From the NCBI GenBank assembly GCA_004802725.1, contig SGPM01000157.1, forward strand, positions 1-61,518: a DNA stretch of 61,518 nucleotides. The letters are read 5' to 3'. The notes under the pieces are model-generated. The model did not search any database, was not told the DNA's origin, and saw only the letters and a program-made list of their open reading frames with translations. Every line of letters begins with the position of its first letter. Position 1 is the stretch's first letter. The DNA is from Antrodiella citrinella (lineage: Eukaryota > Basidiomycota > Agaricomycetes > Polyporales > Steccherinaceae). This document shows positions 37,927 to 49,224 of this stretch, one piece after another. The position numbers and the translations under genes are program-made.

Positions 37927-39649
37927 CTACTTCCGACGTTTCCTCTCGTTAGGATTTTTCTTCCCAAAGCCAATCTGGGGCATATCCCCGTCCATGTTTC
38001 TCGCTTTCATATTCCGTCCCTTACCCCCAGTCCCCGTGCTAAGGATTTCCGGAACCCAGTCAGGATCCATCCAGCTGCTGATCACAACACCGCCGGTATC
38101 GGCTTTTCCATGGAGTACGCCATTCAGCATCTTCTTCTCCTGTCTTTCTCTCTTTCCGTCCGCGTATTTCTGCGCGCGCAACCAGGTCGTTTGGTCCTCT
38201 CTCAGGACGAGACCTTCACCTGAGCCGGTCTTGGCTGTACCTGGCTTTGGCGCTGGTATCGAGTAGATCGTTCCGCGGGTCTTGTACTGGAAGTTCTTTT
38301 TGAGATGGACTTGTAGCGTCGGTGTTGACGAAGTAGCAGTTGGTGAAGAGAGAGTGACGGATGCACGTAGAAGTGTTGAGTTTCCGCATGAAGGGCAGAA
38401 CTTGCGAGAGTTGTCCTTGCAAATTCTGATGATGTGATGCGATTAGCGCAAACGCGACCACAAAAAAATTGAATACTCACTTGAAGCACGCGTGACATCT
38501 CAAAACCCACGTCTTGACCTTTTGAATCTTCTTCCCCTCAACACCAACCAAACTCAGACCCATTTGCAGCAGCACATTCTGCATGGCAAAGTCGGCCGTC
38601 ATGCACCCAACATCAATCTGCTTCACAGTGCCTTTCTTTGCATTTGCATCTTCTTCGGGAAGAAGTCCGACTGCTCGAGACTTGTGTAATGCGACGTTGG
38701 ATGGCGTGATCCACTCTCCTTCCCCGTCATCCTCGTCCGATGGGTCGTCGTAGACAGCGTTGTCATTTTGGAGAGTGGATGCGGAAGGCTCTTCAGAGAA
38801 AGCACGTGTTGATTCAGAAGGTGGGGTAGTCGATGAATCCTCGTCCGAAGCCCGATGCAACTCTACGTCCAACTTCTCTGTCTCCTCATCTTCGCCCGCT
38901 CGGTACTCCGCACCATCAACTTGCGGATCGCCAGAATCCGCAGGGTTGGATTCCATAGCCTTTATCGCCTCAGAATGGCCCAGCTCCTCTACATTTTCGT
39001 CTGAGGACTCCTCCGATTGTGGAGGTTCTTCCACTTCGTCTGCTTCAGCTGCAACGACGGGAGGCTTCAGTCCCCAAGCCAAACGGGACGTCCCGATGCT
39101 TTTTGATGTGCTAGAACCTGACGCTTCTGCTTGCACAGATGTAGCCTCTGGAGACGATTCCTCGGCTGGCGTGGATTCTGTAGTCTATATAGATCCATTG
39201 TTTATATCATCCCTGAAAGCCGAAGCAGCGAAGAGCCGACCTTTGCTTTATCCTCCTCCTCCTTACTCAAGGCATACGTCAAGGCAAGTATGCACATATC
39301 GGCATGCGAGAGTACTGAGTAATCACCCGTCTTCTTCGCAAAATTGATCACTGTATAAAGACAAGATCTTGTTCGTTCAGCCATCTGACTATCCCAGAGG
39401 CGGATCGCGCTACATACCGTGCGAGAGGGCAACTGCGTCTGGCCTCTTAACTTCGATCCTGACACCTGCAGACAGTCCGAGCTGTCTGAAATGTTCTCGG
39501 GCACGTTTATCCTTCAATTCTTCGAGGACTTGGGGAACGGTGTAGAAGGTTTCTGCGAGTCCGCGAAGCGGTGAAAGGTTGAGGAGAGGTCCGGCATCGA
39601 GAACGAGGATCTTGCATGCTGGCTTCTTCTGCTCTATTTGCGGGGTCAT
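37927..39649 (-). CDS. NOB1: 20S pre-rRNA D-site endonuclease Nob1
   Basis: Nob1 makes the final cut that produces the 18S rRNA 3' end in cytoplasmic pre-40S particles. Start ATG 39647-39649 (MTPQIEQKKPACKI). The PIN nuclease domain shows LVLDAGPLLN with its catalytic Asp, VPQVLEELKDKRAREHF, and DYSVLSHADMCILALTYAL with further acidic residues. A long acidic disordered insert of around 200 residues follows, the usual variable region. The zinc ribbon has four Cys in RCHACFK and KFCPSCGNSTLLRA, and then the conserved C-terminal RTHGTIYS-type block (here YKTRGTIYSIPAPKPG), LREDQTTWLRAQKY and a Lys/Arg-rich end (NPNERKRRK, stop at 37927). Introns split the PIN domain and the zinc ribbon. It is divergent from LEU2, 256 bp away. 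Confidence 0.95.
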
Positions 39650-39905
39650 GGTGACAAGCTTCAGAGGTATGGATGAAGCTATAGGGTGGTAGCAGTGAGT
39701 AGATTCTAGCCCAGATGAAAAGTGAGAAAGAAAATGACAAGCTCGCGATCGTAGATAAGATTGGATTGCGCAAGATCTGCTCACACTTTCGGCCGAATGA
39801 CTGTGCAGGAGTGGGAGGGATGTACTGCAAAACTTGCTGAACATATAAAAGGTTCTCTATCCTACGTCTAACATTCCCAGTCTGCTCAGAGAGTCCCGTT
39901 TGTAA
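39650..39905. promoter_or_regulatory. Shared divergent promoter of NOB1 and LEU2
   Basis: 256 bp between divergent starts. One inverted CCAAT-type pentamer (ATTGG) is visible near 39762. No Leu3-type CCGG-N4-CCGG site is seen. Confidence 0.45.
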
Positions 39906-41291
39906 ATGTCCAAGAAGTCGTGAGCACAACCTTACCTGTAGTGCGCTTGTAACATCTGTCTAACCTAATCGACCCAGATTCCGCGTTGTGATCCTCCCCG
40001 GAGATGGTATTGGTATGCCTTCATTTATCAGCTCAAAGGAGCTTTTCATGTCTGACTTGTGTTGATATCAGGTCCGGAAGTCGTAGCTGAAGCCACCAAA
40101 GTGCTCGAGGCAGTCGCCGCCGCGTCGACTGACATCGACCTCCAGCTCGAGTCACACGATTTCGGAGGATGTGCCATCGACAAGCACGGTGTCGCTCTGC
40201 CGGATAGCACGCTGCAAGCGTGCAAAGAGGCCGATGCTATCCTCATGGGTACGTTCTACCGAGTATACGACTATGACATTTCTGAGTGAATGCGTCGATC
40301 AGGTTCAATCGGTGGTCCCAAGTGGGGAGTCAACAGCAAAATCCGCCCCGAACAAGGCCTCCTCACCCTTCGCAAAGCCCTCGGTCTCTACGCAAACATC
40401 CGCCCCGCCAATTTCGCCTCCGACAGTCTCCTGGACAACTCTCCCTTGAAGCCCGCCATCGCGCAAGGTGTCGACATCATCGTCGTCCGTGAGCTCATCG
40501 GCGGCGTGTACTTCGGTGCGCGCAAAGAGAGCGGCGTAGCTCCCGACGAAGATACGGCATGGGACACGATGATTTACAGCGTTTCTGAGATTCAGCGGAT
40601 TACGCGTGTCGCGGCGCAAATCGCGTTGGCAGCGCACCCGCCTCTGCCGATACATTCGATAGACAAAGCGAACGTCCTGGCGACATCGAGGTTGTGGAGG
40701 AAGGTGGTGACCGAAACGCTGGAGGTGGAGTACCCCCAACTGAAATTGGACCACCACCTCGTCGACTCGGCATCCATGTTGATCGTCGCGAGCCCCAGGA
40801 AGTTGAACGGCGTCATCCTAACTGAGAACTTGTTCGGTGACATGTAAGGACATCCCTTCATGTACCAGTGAATAAGTGACACGCGTATTCACGACCATCA
40901 TTACAGTCTGTCCGACGAGTCCAGTGTGATCCCCGGATCCCTCGGTCTCCTTCCCTCCGCCTCCCTCGCCGGCGCGCCCTCCGTCGCAGACTACAAATCC
41001 GCCAACTTCAAAGCCACGCCCGGTATATACGAGCCCATCCATGGCTCTGCCCCCGATATCGCAGGCAAGGGTATCGCCAACCCCATCGGCACCATCCTGA
41101 GCGCCGCGATGCTCCTGCGCTACTCCCTAGGTTTGGACATACCCGCCAGAGCGATTGAGAACGCTGTGCGTGTGGTGTTGGATAATGAGGATAAGGGTGG
41201 GCATGGATTGAGGACGGCGGATTTAGGTGGAAATTTGAGCACGAAGGTTATGGGTGCGAAGATTGTGGAGGTGCTGAAAACCTTGCTGTAG
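39906..41291 (+). CDS. LEU2: 3-isopropylmalate dehydrogenase
   Basis: Catalyses the NAD-dependent oxidative decarboxylation of 3-isopropylmalate in leucine biosynthesis. The first exon is 14 bases from ATG 39906 (MSKKS) and splices into [15 protein letters not shown]. Diagnostic blocks follow in order: [15 protein letters not shown] across an intron, [29 protein letters not shown] with the substrate-binding Arg-Glu, the catalytic Lys in [26 protein letters not shown] with the active-site Asp, [13 protein letters not shown] spanning an intron, [29 protein letters not shown] with the NAD-binding [10 protein letters not shown], and the C-terminal region to [11 protein letters not shown] 41289-41291. 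About 370 residues, complete, and no key residue is missing. Introns are 50-60 bp. Confidence 0.97.
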
Positions 41292-41530
41292 AAAAAAAAT
41301 CACTCGAAAGTGTTGTATTGTGTACGTTGATTTACTCACGATCTCAAAAGAGAATAGCAAACGTACGTTGAAAAGTTGGATCAAACATCGAGAAGGAGAG
41401 AAAGCAGTACTCTTATGAGCATTGACAACTACATCATCGTAATTTGCAAGTCCAATCCCAGAAATCCGTAGCTTGGTATTTGATAGTATGGGCATCTCGA
41501 ACAACACGAAAACCTTAAAGCGGAGTCAAA
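41292..41530. other. Convergent 3' intergenic
   Basis: 239 bp between the LEU2 and VPS17 stop codons. AT-rich, with no gene. Confidence 0.7.
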
Positions 41531-43782
41531 CTAGAACATGTTCGCAAGTTTACTCGCAGCCTCCCTCGCATCCAACCTCGGCCTCGACGGCGTGACCCTT
41601 ACACTCTGGCTCATCATCGCCGGCTTGACCATACCCAACGGGTCCAAGTCCTCTCCTCCCCGGCCATTCACCGCCGCAGCGATACGGCCGTTCGGAACAG
41701 GGACGCTCCCAGTGAGTGGGTCGAACCCTCCGCCTCCAGCGAGGGGGTGAGGTGCACCGGTCGTAGCAGGCGGCGCACGGAAAGTCGTACTAGCAGAAGA
41801 GCGCAGCGGAGACTGGAACGCAGATCCCGTCGACGAATGCAATGGAGAATTGACGTTCGGCGAGGGTGAGAGCGGCGAAGGCTGCTGTGTGGGCTTGATG
41901 AACATGGACTTCGTACCATCCACGAAGCGTCCACCTAGAGGCGGGCCATTAATAAGAGGAGGAGCGAAGCTCTGTGCCTTCTGAGGAGTAGATGGCCCAG
42001 CTCCAGGTGACTGCGGTGGCAACGAGTTCTTGATAAGCACCGACGGCGGCGTGGCCGTCGTGCCAGGTGGTGGTAGAGACGAGGTGGGATGAGCCGACAT
42101 CGGCGGAGAAACAGGGAGTGCGGACCCAAAGCCAGGTCGGCTGCTCGGCGCGCTGATAGGTGCTGCTGAAGACGGACGAGGAATGGGAGGCTTCGAGAAA
42201 TCCTCCAATGGAGGGACGAATGCGGGTCTTGGCCCAGTAATGGGTTTCGCTGGGACAGCTTTCTGGGCTGCGTTGGCGAAGTCGGGACGGAGAGCCTCGA
42301 GCTCGCGTAAGTGTTGCCTCTCGTACATGATAGAGGATCGGACGTGCTCAATGAGCGCAGTGGTCACATCATCTGCGACTAGGTGTTTGTGCCGCGCGAG
42401 AGCTCGATGCAAGTTCTCAGATATACCCTGCGCACGTCTGGCGAGGATCTGCTCGTACTTGTTCGCCTGGCAATGGAATATCAGCATATGCTCGATGTGG
42501 CATGAACACCCTATCAACGCACCTCCTCCATCTCCTCCAACGCCTCATCGACCTTCTCCGGTCGAATATTGCTACTCGCCCTTAGACGCTCAATATTCCT
42601 GCGCTTAGAGATAGTCATCTTGACAGCCGCCTGGTATTCCTCCAGAACAGAAGAGCGCTGCATCAACGTCTCCTTCGCAGATCGCGCATTGAGACCTTGG
42701 TACCCCAAAGAATCACCGATGATGACGCATTCGCTGATGGACTGGGCTTGGTCCAGGTCTGCCAGACTGTGGAATGCACGTCCGAGCTTGCGTACGGCGT
42801 TCCCGAGGGGCTGGTGAGCTTCTGCGGTGGCGACGCTGACCAGTTTGTTGCCCATCTCAGCACGCACAACGGCCAAAGCTAATTCCCATGTGTCAACACC
42901 ATTTCAAGCGAAAAACAACAACCCGAACAAGAAGAACGCACTTTTTCGTGACTTCGCAAGCTTGTCAATCGCCTTCGCAGCTTCAAAAAACTGCCCCTCC
43001 AACTTCGTCAACTCAAACCTCGCCCTCTGCAACTCCTCATCCTCATCCGGCACGCCCCGTTTGATCAAACTAAACCCTCCCCCGACTTTCTTCCTCGTAT
43101 TCGGCGTCGGCTGGTACCCAAAGTCGCTCTCGATGAACGACCGCACTTCTTCTTCGGTCGCCAAGATCGGGTCGTCGCAGATCCGCGAGAGCCACCGCTG
43201 CAGCATGATCTTGACGAGCCGGTCGTCTTCTTCGTCTGTGGGCGCGGACGTCTGGGCGAGCGGGAGGGCCGGGATGATGGTTTGGGGGTTGTTGTGAATA
43301 ATGGCATCGTAGAATTGCTGGAACTCGTAGTATGAACGGGAGACGTTCCGATACGTCGTGCCCGTAAAGTTGGACAAATTTGTCTTTCGTATCAACACAG
43401 AAATTTGGTGAGTAAATGCACGTAAGACAGACGGTGCGGCGAGGGAACGTACCTGCGCATCGAACTTGACGAGGATATCCCGCCTGTTCCTATCGAGCCC
43501 AGTAATCCTGACTCTGAGATACGGCTCCCGCCTCTCATAACTCGTGCCATTAGACGCAGTCGTCACGCGAGGCGAGACCAGGCCCGGTTCAGGCTGCCCA
43601 TAGATCTGGGGCTCCTTCCCATACAAGCCCGACTGCGACCCACCGCCAGGCGTCGGGGTGATGGGCCGCGACGACGACGAGCGAGGTAGGTTCGGGATAG
43701 GATCGTTCGGCGAATGTGGTGTAGTGGGCCATGGAGGCTGTGGTTCTTCACCGAAAGTCGTGCTCAGCGGATCGTACATCAT
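41531..43782 (-). CDS. VPS17: Retromer sorting nexin Vps17 (PX-BAR)
   Basis: Vps17 pairs with Vps5 to form the membrane-bending SNX-BAR part of retromer, which returns Vps10-type receptors from endosomes to the Golgi. The start at 43782 (MMYDPLSTTFGEEPQPPW) opens a Pro/Ser-rich head. The PX domain begins at YLRVRITGLDRNRRDILVKF, continues as NLSNFTGTTYRNVSRSYYEF with the family-type gap, and reaches IMLQRWLSRICDDPILA. The BAR part is a long helix series (QRARFELTKLEGQFFEAAK, LADLDQAQSISECVIIGDSL, ALARHKHLVADDVTTALIEH). The C-terminal 250 residues are disordered and Pro/Ser/Gly-rich, ending KLANMF at TAG 41531. The PX basic phosphoinositide residues cannot be confidently assigned by eye. The identity rests on the PX-BAR order and Vps17-like spacing; another SNX-BAR is the alternative. 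Confidence 0.85.
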
Positions 43783-44140
43783 GGTGGCAGAGCGTTAGAA
43801 GCCAACAGAGGCTTGAAGAGTGGAATATAAAGTGGAAAGAATGTATGGCCTTTGGCTGATTGCACTGGCAGCAGAAGGGCAGCAAGTGGACAACGGTAAA
43901 GACGCGAGAGTCGAGACGCAGCCCGGCGGTAGCGATGTGTGGGCGCTTCTTAGACCAAAGATCGTAAAAGGGTCTTACTTCAGTGCGTGCAGTACAACAG
44001 AAATTTTATTGTATAGGAAAAGTATTGTATGCAAATAGCAATCTACAAAGATAGGGAAAGATGCTAGAGCTATAGATGAGCGTCGTAAAAGACCCCAGAA
44101 CATGCGTTAGGAATGTCAGAGGAACCCCAGATATCCAATA
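43783..44140. other. Intergenic, VPS17 promoter / RIB1 3' flank
   Basis: 358 bp; no gene seen. Confidence 0.6.
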
Positions 44141-45628
44141 CTATTGATCGTGAAACAGCCCGTCCTCCCCAAGCAACGGTAGCATGTGTCCCATGCGCAA
44201 GACCTTTGTCCGTAGGTATTTTTCCAAATCGTCTCCGTACACCGCTCCGCCCCCAATCATCGTAGCACCCTTCGGCGTGACACCTTCCTCTCCAGGCGTA
44301 ACGATCTGCACGTCGTCGTGCTCGTGCTCGTGGTCCACGTGTCGTGATTGCCAGCTTCTAGGGACCATGGAGACCCTCTCGACGATCCTGACACCCTCGT
44401 GCTCCAACGCCTGCACCTTGTCCGGGTTATTCGTCAACAGCCTGACCCCTTCGCCCTCTTCCGTCCCCAGCCCCAAATCCTTCAGAATCGCCCCAGCAAT
44501 CTCGTACCCACGCTCATCCGCCTTGTGTCCAAGCATGAGATTAGCGGTGACCGTGTCGTGACCCAGGTCCTGCAAGTTATATGCGCGAATCTTCGAAAGG
44601 AGCCCAATCCCGCGTCCTTCCTGGCGCATGTAAATCACAGCGCCCCGGCCCGGTATGGTAACAGATGGGAGCTTGATAGGTAGCGAAATCTGGCGAATCG
44701 CCTCGTCCAGCTGCTCTCCACAATCACACCGCATACTTCCAATGGTCTCTCCGGTGAAGCACTCCGAATGGATGCGGATCAGTGGTGACGGCAACGCCTC
44801 CGATGGCGTGAGCGGCGGTGGAACGACGTAAAATGGAGACGATGGTTTCTGGGTTGCAGCGGAGAGCCGTCCGACATACGCCCCTCGCGTTATGCGATCC
44901 ATCTCCGTCTCGGTTTCTGTCCAGACAGCGTCTAACGACGCGCTCCGGATCGCAGGTGCGTGTGCGGGAGATTCGGAATCCAGCTGAGCAGGGTCGACGA
45001 CAATGGCGAGATGTTCCTTGTTGTCGCGGTTGTTGTGGTACAGGTGTAGGAACACCGGACCGTGCGGGGTGGGAACACGGGTACGCGCCATACATTTCAA
45101 GTGGAGGGCTGGTAGGACGGGTGCTGCTGACGTCGTGGAAACAGAAGATGCGATCGTGGAAGCAGAGGCCGAAATGACCTCCACGTGCGAAGAAGCTGGC
45201 TGAGGGTCCCTAGGCGGCAGGTTCTCTGTATTCCGTAGTGGGTCCGCCAATTCTCTCGCTACGCCGCCGTTCTCCTTGTCCTCCTCCACCCGCTTCAGCC
45301 CCAGTCGTTGGCTACGCGGAGCCTGCCTGCTGACATACTTGAGCCGTGGTTTGCGCTCCTGCCTGTCCTTCGAGCTGGTTGCCTGCCATCTCGTCCAATC
45401 GTATGATCCCTCCGCGATCGGATCGTCCACACCAGGGAAGAAATCGTGCGCATAGTGATTTCGGGTGACGTGCGGACCAGATGTGGCCGCTGCGAGCAGC
45501 ATGAGAGGGTCCAAGTCTGAATCCCGTCGCTTGTAACGACCTGTGAAGACAGGAGGGGTCGGAGCGGTCAACAGGTCGAGGAGAGCGAGGTCGTCCTCGA
45601 CGCCGCTGCAGCACGGGTCGTCGTGCAT
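44141..45628 (-). CDS. RIB1: GTP cyclohydrolase II (riboflavin biosynthesis)
   Basis: Opens the imidazole ring of GTP in the first committed step of riboflavin synthesis. A single uninterrupted frame of about 495 codons from ATG 45626-45628 (MHDDPCCSGVEDDLAL); an in-frame ATG at 45745 would add 39 residues with poor context. The first 200 residues are a fungal extension (HYAHDFFPGVDDPIAEGSYD). The catalytic domain has IRIHSECFTGETIGSMRCDC with the three zinc Cys, YMRQEGRGIGLLSKIRAYNL with the catalytic Arg region, DTVTANLMLGHKADERGYEI, and VRLLTNNPDKVQALEHEGV. The C-terminal part continues to HMLPLLGEDGLFHDQ. The lack of introns is unusual here, since nearly all neighbours are intron-rich. 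It stands alone, not fused to DHBP synthase. Confidence 0.95.
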   Translation of the reverse strand: MHDDPCCSGVEDDLALLDLLTAPTPPVFTGRYKRRDSDLDPLMLLAAATSGPHVTRNHYAHDFFPGVDDPIAEGSYDWTRWQATSSKDRQERKPRLKYVSRQAPRSQRLGLKRVEEDKENGGVARELADPLRNTENLPPRDPQPASSHVEVISASASTIASSVSTTSAAPVLPALHLKCMARTRVPTPHGPVFLHLYHNNRDNKEHLAIVVDPAQLDSESPAHAPAIRSASLDAVWTETETEMDRITRGAYVGRLSAATQKPSSPFYVVPPPLTPSEALPSPLIRIHSECFTGETIGSMRCDCGEQLDEAIRQISLPIKLPSVTIPGRGAVIYMRQEGRGIGLLSKIRAYNLQDLGHDTVTANLMLGHKADERGYEIAGAILKDLGLGTEEGEGVRLLTNNPDKVQALEHEGVRIVERVSMVPRSWQSRHVDHEHEHDDVQIVTPGEEGVTPKGATMIGGGAVYGDDLEKYLRTKVLRMGHMLPLLGEDGLFHDQ

Positions 45629-46640
45629 TGTTGAGTATCTTGATAGCTGTGCGAATAAGTTACGAGCAGAGGGAACAATGCAATGAGGAGTTGAGCAACA
45701 TCTGAACGTGCTATAAGTAATGGCCTGTGTTTGTGTTCCGGTCACGGAGGGACGCCGTTATTTTTCTCATCTGAGTCATCATGTAAGCAGTTTCACGTCA
45801 CGGACAGACGCTCATTCTATTGGCCGGTTGAATCCCGTCTTCCGCTTCCATCCCGACACACCCCGACTATATACTCAACGCCGCATAGGCTAACTGCAGA
45901 CGAAAGATCTTCACTACCGACATGCGCCATCCTGTCTTTGACGATACTGCAACAACGACACAACAGCTCATCGTACCCTCCAGAGAGCTCTCGCCTGTCA
46001 GCTGCTGATTTGTAAATCACATTCATAACCAACGCGCTCGAAATATGGACACACGCACATTCTAACGCACTCCGGAGACACTCCTGACGACAATACAGCG
46101 CTATGGCCATATCACATGCTATCTACTGCCGCGATATCGGCGTTTTCATGCTACAAGTACTCCTGGATGATCTGAATTGTGGCGTATGCCTATGATCATT
46201 TTCTGGGATGGTCTTTTCCGTGATTCAAGCTCTTTCGAATTTCAAGTTTCAAGGATGCTGATATGCCTCTAGCTGGCCTGACTTGTACGTTCAAGGTTTC
46301 TGAGCGTTGAGCTCCTACCGGTCATTACTCACCGTCGTCGTCATCTAGACATTACAATGCAAGATTTCGTTTGGGACCTTTGCAATCATCTTTCGATTGA
46401 TCAGCCATACAATGATTTTTTTTCAAATTATTTGTCATCGTTGTTGCACACCGAGCGCAATGTTACACCTTACCATTGTGTGCGTTGCAACACACATGCA
46501 GGTCGTGGTTGATTTCTGTGACCGGTGGTCTATGGAACGCCATGTTTCAATAAGCCAGCGTTCCGACCCCCCGATTATATGTCCGGTTCTGTTCACTCGA
46601 CGGCGATTTTGGTGCGATGATGCATCTAGCCTCTGCCCAG
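45629..46640. other. No clear gene
   Basis: Promoter of RIB1 on the left. Further right an exon-like plus-strand stretch ends at about 46640 with CCCAG followed by GTGAGC, a good donor, which connects to the repeat described next. No start codon or recognisable domain could be fixed. Confidence 0.4.
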
Positions 46641-47430
46641 GTGAGCTTCAGTAACCATCCTAATCGTATATACTGCTCATCCGATATTCATTCGACTCAG
46701 GACTCAGAATACTGTAAGTATTCACCGTCGCATGCATACGCCCTCGCCCAATGGCGGCACAATCGTCGCTCCATTGATCCACCCTTCAGGAGATGATTGC
46801 GTACGCCCCCACAGGCTGTGAAAGGGTGCTGATGCGATACCCTCCCTGTTTATTTTGACACTCATGCTGTCGTGATATATACAGGCTCTGCCACGAGAGT
46901 AAATGGTGTGGATATCTCCATTCCCCTGCGATGCTTTGACGACCATTTTTTTCGTCCGAGCTGTTCACTGATACCCTAGTCAAACTTTGACGAAGCATGT
47001 GGTGACGCTGGCTTTACTTGAAGTTGAACTGTTTCTCGTGGCATTCATTACCTGGACTTCGCTCAGGTGAGCATTGCCACCTTCACATAGTCACATGTAC
47101 TAGTCCCCCAATTTCCCTTAACCGAAGACTCAGGATGTGTATTGAACGCCAATGCCGCATACATACGTCCATGTGGGCGGGCGCAGAGGCGATTCCCTAT
47201 CAATTTATTCTGACACTGGTGCTGTCGTGATATGGACGGGTTCATCTACGCGAACAATCGGTGTGCACGCTTCTCTACCTTGCGTCCCTTGCGATGCTTT
47301 GACTACGATCTTTCCCTCATCTGAGCTGCCGCTACCCAGGACAAACTCCGAGCCAAAGTTTGACGGAGTGCGTGGTGATTCTGACATTGCTCGGAGTGCT
47401 TCTTGCGGGGCTCATCACCTGCTGATCGCA
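46641..47430 (+). repeat. Diverged two-copy direct repeat with coding and intron signature
   Basis: Two copies about 420 bp apart, each starting with an intron-like GTGAGC...ACTCAG (donors near 46641 and 47067). In both, the plus strand reads alike: DTHAVVIYTGSATRVNG in copy 1 and DTGAVVIWTGSSTRTIG in copy 2, then PSQTLTKHVVTLALLEV and PSQSLTECVVILTLLGV. Many differences fall at third codon positions, as expected for once-coding DNA. In copy 2 a GTGTGC...CCCAG intron joins TRTIG to QTPSQSLT in phase; in copy 1 the same splice is one base out of phase and stops occur. I read this as a tandemly duplicated gene segment, at least one copy of which is decayed. The family is not recognised; the hydrophobic run suggests a membrane or secretion segment. 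Confidence 0.55.
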
Positions 47431-48422
47431 CCCTTGTCCCTCGGACCCCTCTGTTAGTTATACATGCACTGAGCGTGATGCATGATGTACCGTCTCCAGG
47501 GTATGCGAAGGTAGACAAAGGTTCGCATGGTCATAGTTTCATTGATCGAAGTGCACTTAGCGAAACACAGCGGCATTCCGCTTCCAGAGTCCTCGACACG
47601 GTCACACCGCCTTCACGGTCACGTCTCTGCAACCAAACTAGAAAACCTCTCCCGTATCTTCGCCAAAGGATGGGACATCTTGCACGGCCAGGCTCGGATC
47701 TGATTGACGGCTCTACGAGACGCAAGGGTGTTGTCGAAGCCTTCACGTATCTGCGACGCCGTGTGCGATAATTGCATGCACGGGCACTTTGGTATCTTGG
47801 CTTCCCGCGTTGGTGTTGTGCATTTATTGCGGTTCGGACCCACTGCCCGAAACGCGTGAAGTTGTCGCTGCTGGCGATCTACTTTTGAGTCTTCCAGTTC
47901 TCTTCTTTGCGATAGGGTCAAGGTGTATGCGTCAGAACATCTGCATGGATCGTTCCTGCATGTACTATTTAAAGTGGCGCAAATGTATTTTTGGATCACT
48001 ACTGTCAACAAGGTTTCCAGCTGAGTATGCTGCTCTCCTGGACTCCTGCGTCGCGATTGAGAGGTGTTTCTCCTGCATCGTAGACTTGGCATACCACAAC
48101 GACGAGATCAGTGGGCTGGAAAGTCAGAGTATGTTGATGCATTTTGTTTAGGTGTATTTTTAGGGCAGCTGCGATTGGCCCATGTCCTGATTGATATCCC
48201 GGGCGGTTGAGCAGTTAATAGAGCCTAGCCGTGTGCTGTTTCTGTGGTTGCAACGCTGCGGTCGCAGATATCCCTTCCTCCTTTATGCGACATCAGAACA
48301 CACCTCACCTTCCTCCAGCACCTGGACAATGTCCACAGACGTGTCCGCTCAAAAACCCGTCCAAAACTCTGCTTAGCTCCTTGTTGTGTCGCGGTTCCAG
48401 TCTGGCCTTCGTCTGCTGCCTA
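47431..48422. other. No clear gene; possible degraded coding DNA
   Basis: A plus-strand frame at about 47526-47702 (MVIVSLIEVHLAKHSG... to KLENLSRIFAKGWDILHGQ) has mild coding character, but no family or partner exons are identified. The rest shows nothing supportable. Confidence 0.35.
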
Positions 48423-49224
48423 TGCGCGGTAGCACAGGCCTGGTAGTGTGGGGTCTCCTCGTGTCGTCCAGGTGCGCAGCAGTTCTGCTTTGTCCGATGT
48501 TCTCGTTCTGAACGCGCCCCCCCACAGATATGCTTTTGCACAGGATGCGACGCTGACATTTGACGTCTCTGGGCTCCGCCTCAGAGAGAACGAGGGAGAA
48601 GCACACCAGACCATCGAAGCCGTCGATCATCCTGTAGTAGTAGTCACCGTCCGGCCAAAGACTCCCTCCACTTCCCCGTCTCTGGCCATCATAAGGCCTC
48701 ACAGCAGTGGCACGTCCGCTCACCTCCCCATCAGCCACAGCCACCCCCTCCCTGCGACGTCCCACCATCTCACACACCCATCCTTCGTCCCGCCCACCGA
48801 GACAGACTCTCCGCAACCAGGCGTCCCCGACCGACGCCCCCCTCACCCGCTCGCCACAGCCGCCGTCTCGCCCCGGCACAAAAGCATCTCCACCGTCAGT
48901 CTCGTGTTCGCCGTCCTCGGCGGCATCGCCCTCGTCCTCGGCCTCCTCTCCTTAATTCGCTGCCTCTACGTCTATCGCCGCACCCCCTCACGTGACCGCA
49001 TCGCCGGCCTGATGAACCGCCACCAGCTCGACCAGGAGATGGAGGAGAGGGAGCGCGAGCAGCTTGCGAGACGCATACAGGAGCGTGTTAGGCCCGTGTG
49101 GAAACCGCCGCCGCCGCCGTATATGCCTGCGCCCCCTGCGTACGACATCGTCGGGGACACGGACGCGGAGCCTGCTGCGCATTCGTCTGTGGACCCACAC
49201 CGTGATGCGGATGATCGCCCGTAG
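48423..49224 (+). CDS. Type I single-pass membrane protein with two PPxY motifs
   Basis: ATG 48423 starts a signal peptide split by an intron: exon 1 (48423-48471) reads MRGSTGLVVWGLLVSS, intron 48472-48527 (GTGCGC...CACAG), and exon 2 continues YAFAQDATLTFDVSGLRL, with a likely cleavage after AFA. The extracellular part, about 120 residues, becomes Ser/Thr/Pro-rich and is probably O-glycosylated. One membrane helix (VSLVFAVLGGIALVLGLLSL) is followed by basic residues. The cytoplasmic tail has a charged helix (DQEMEEREREQLARRIQE) and ends with PPPPPYMPAPPAYDIV, which holds PPPY and PPAY. Such PPxY motifs bind WW domains of Rsp5/Nedd4 ubiquitin ligases. The stop is TAG 49222-49224. No family is recognised; a surface sensor or receptor-like adaptor is a guess. 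Confidence 0.8.

Noticed and set aside
40305..40757. 150-codon minus-strand frame
   Set aside because: Exact antisense of a LEU2 exon whose conserved residues fix the coding strand.
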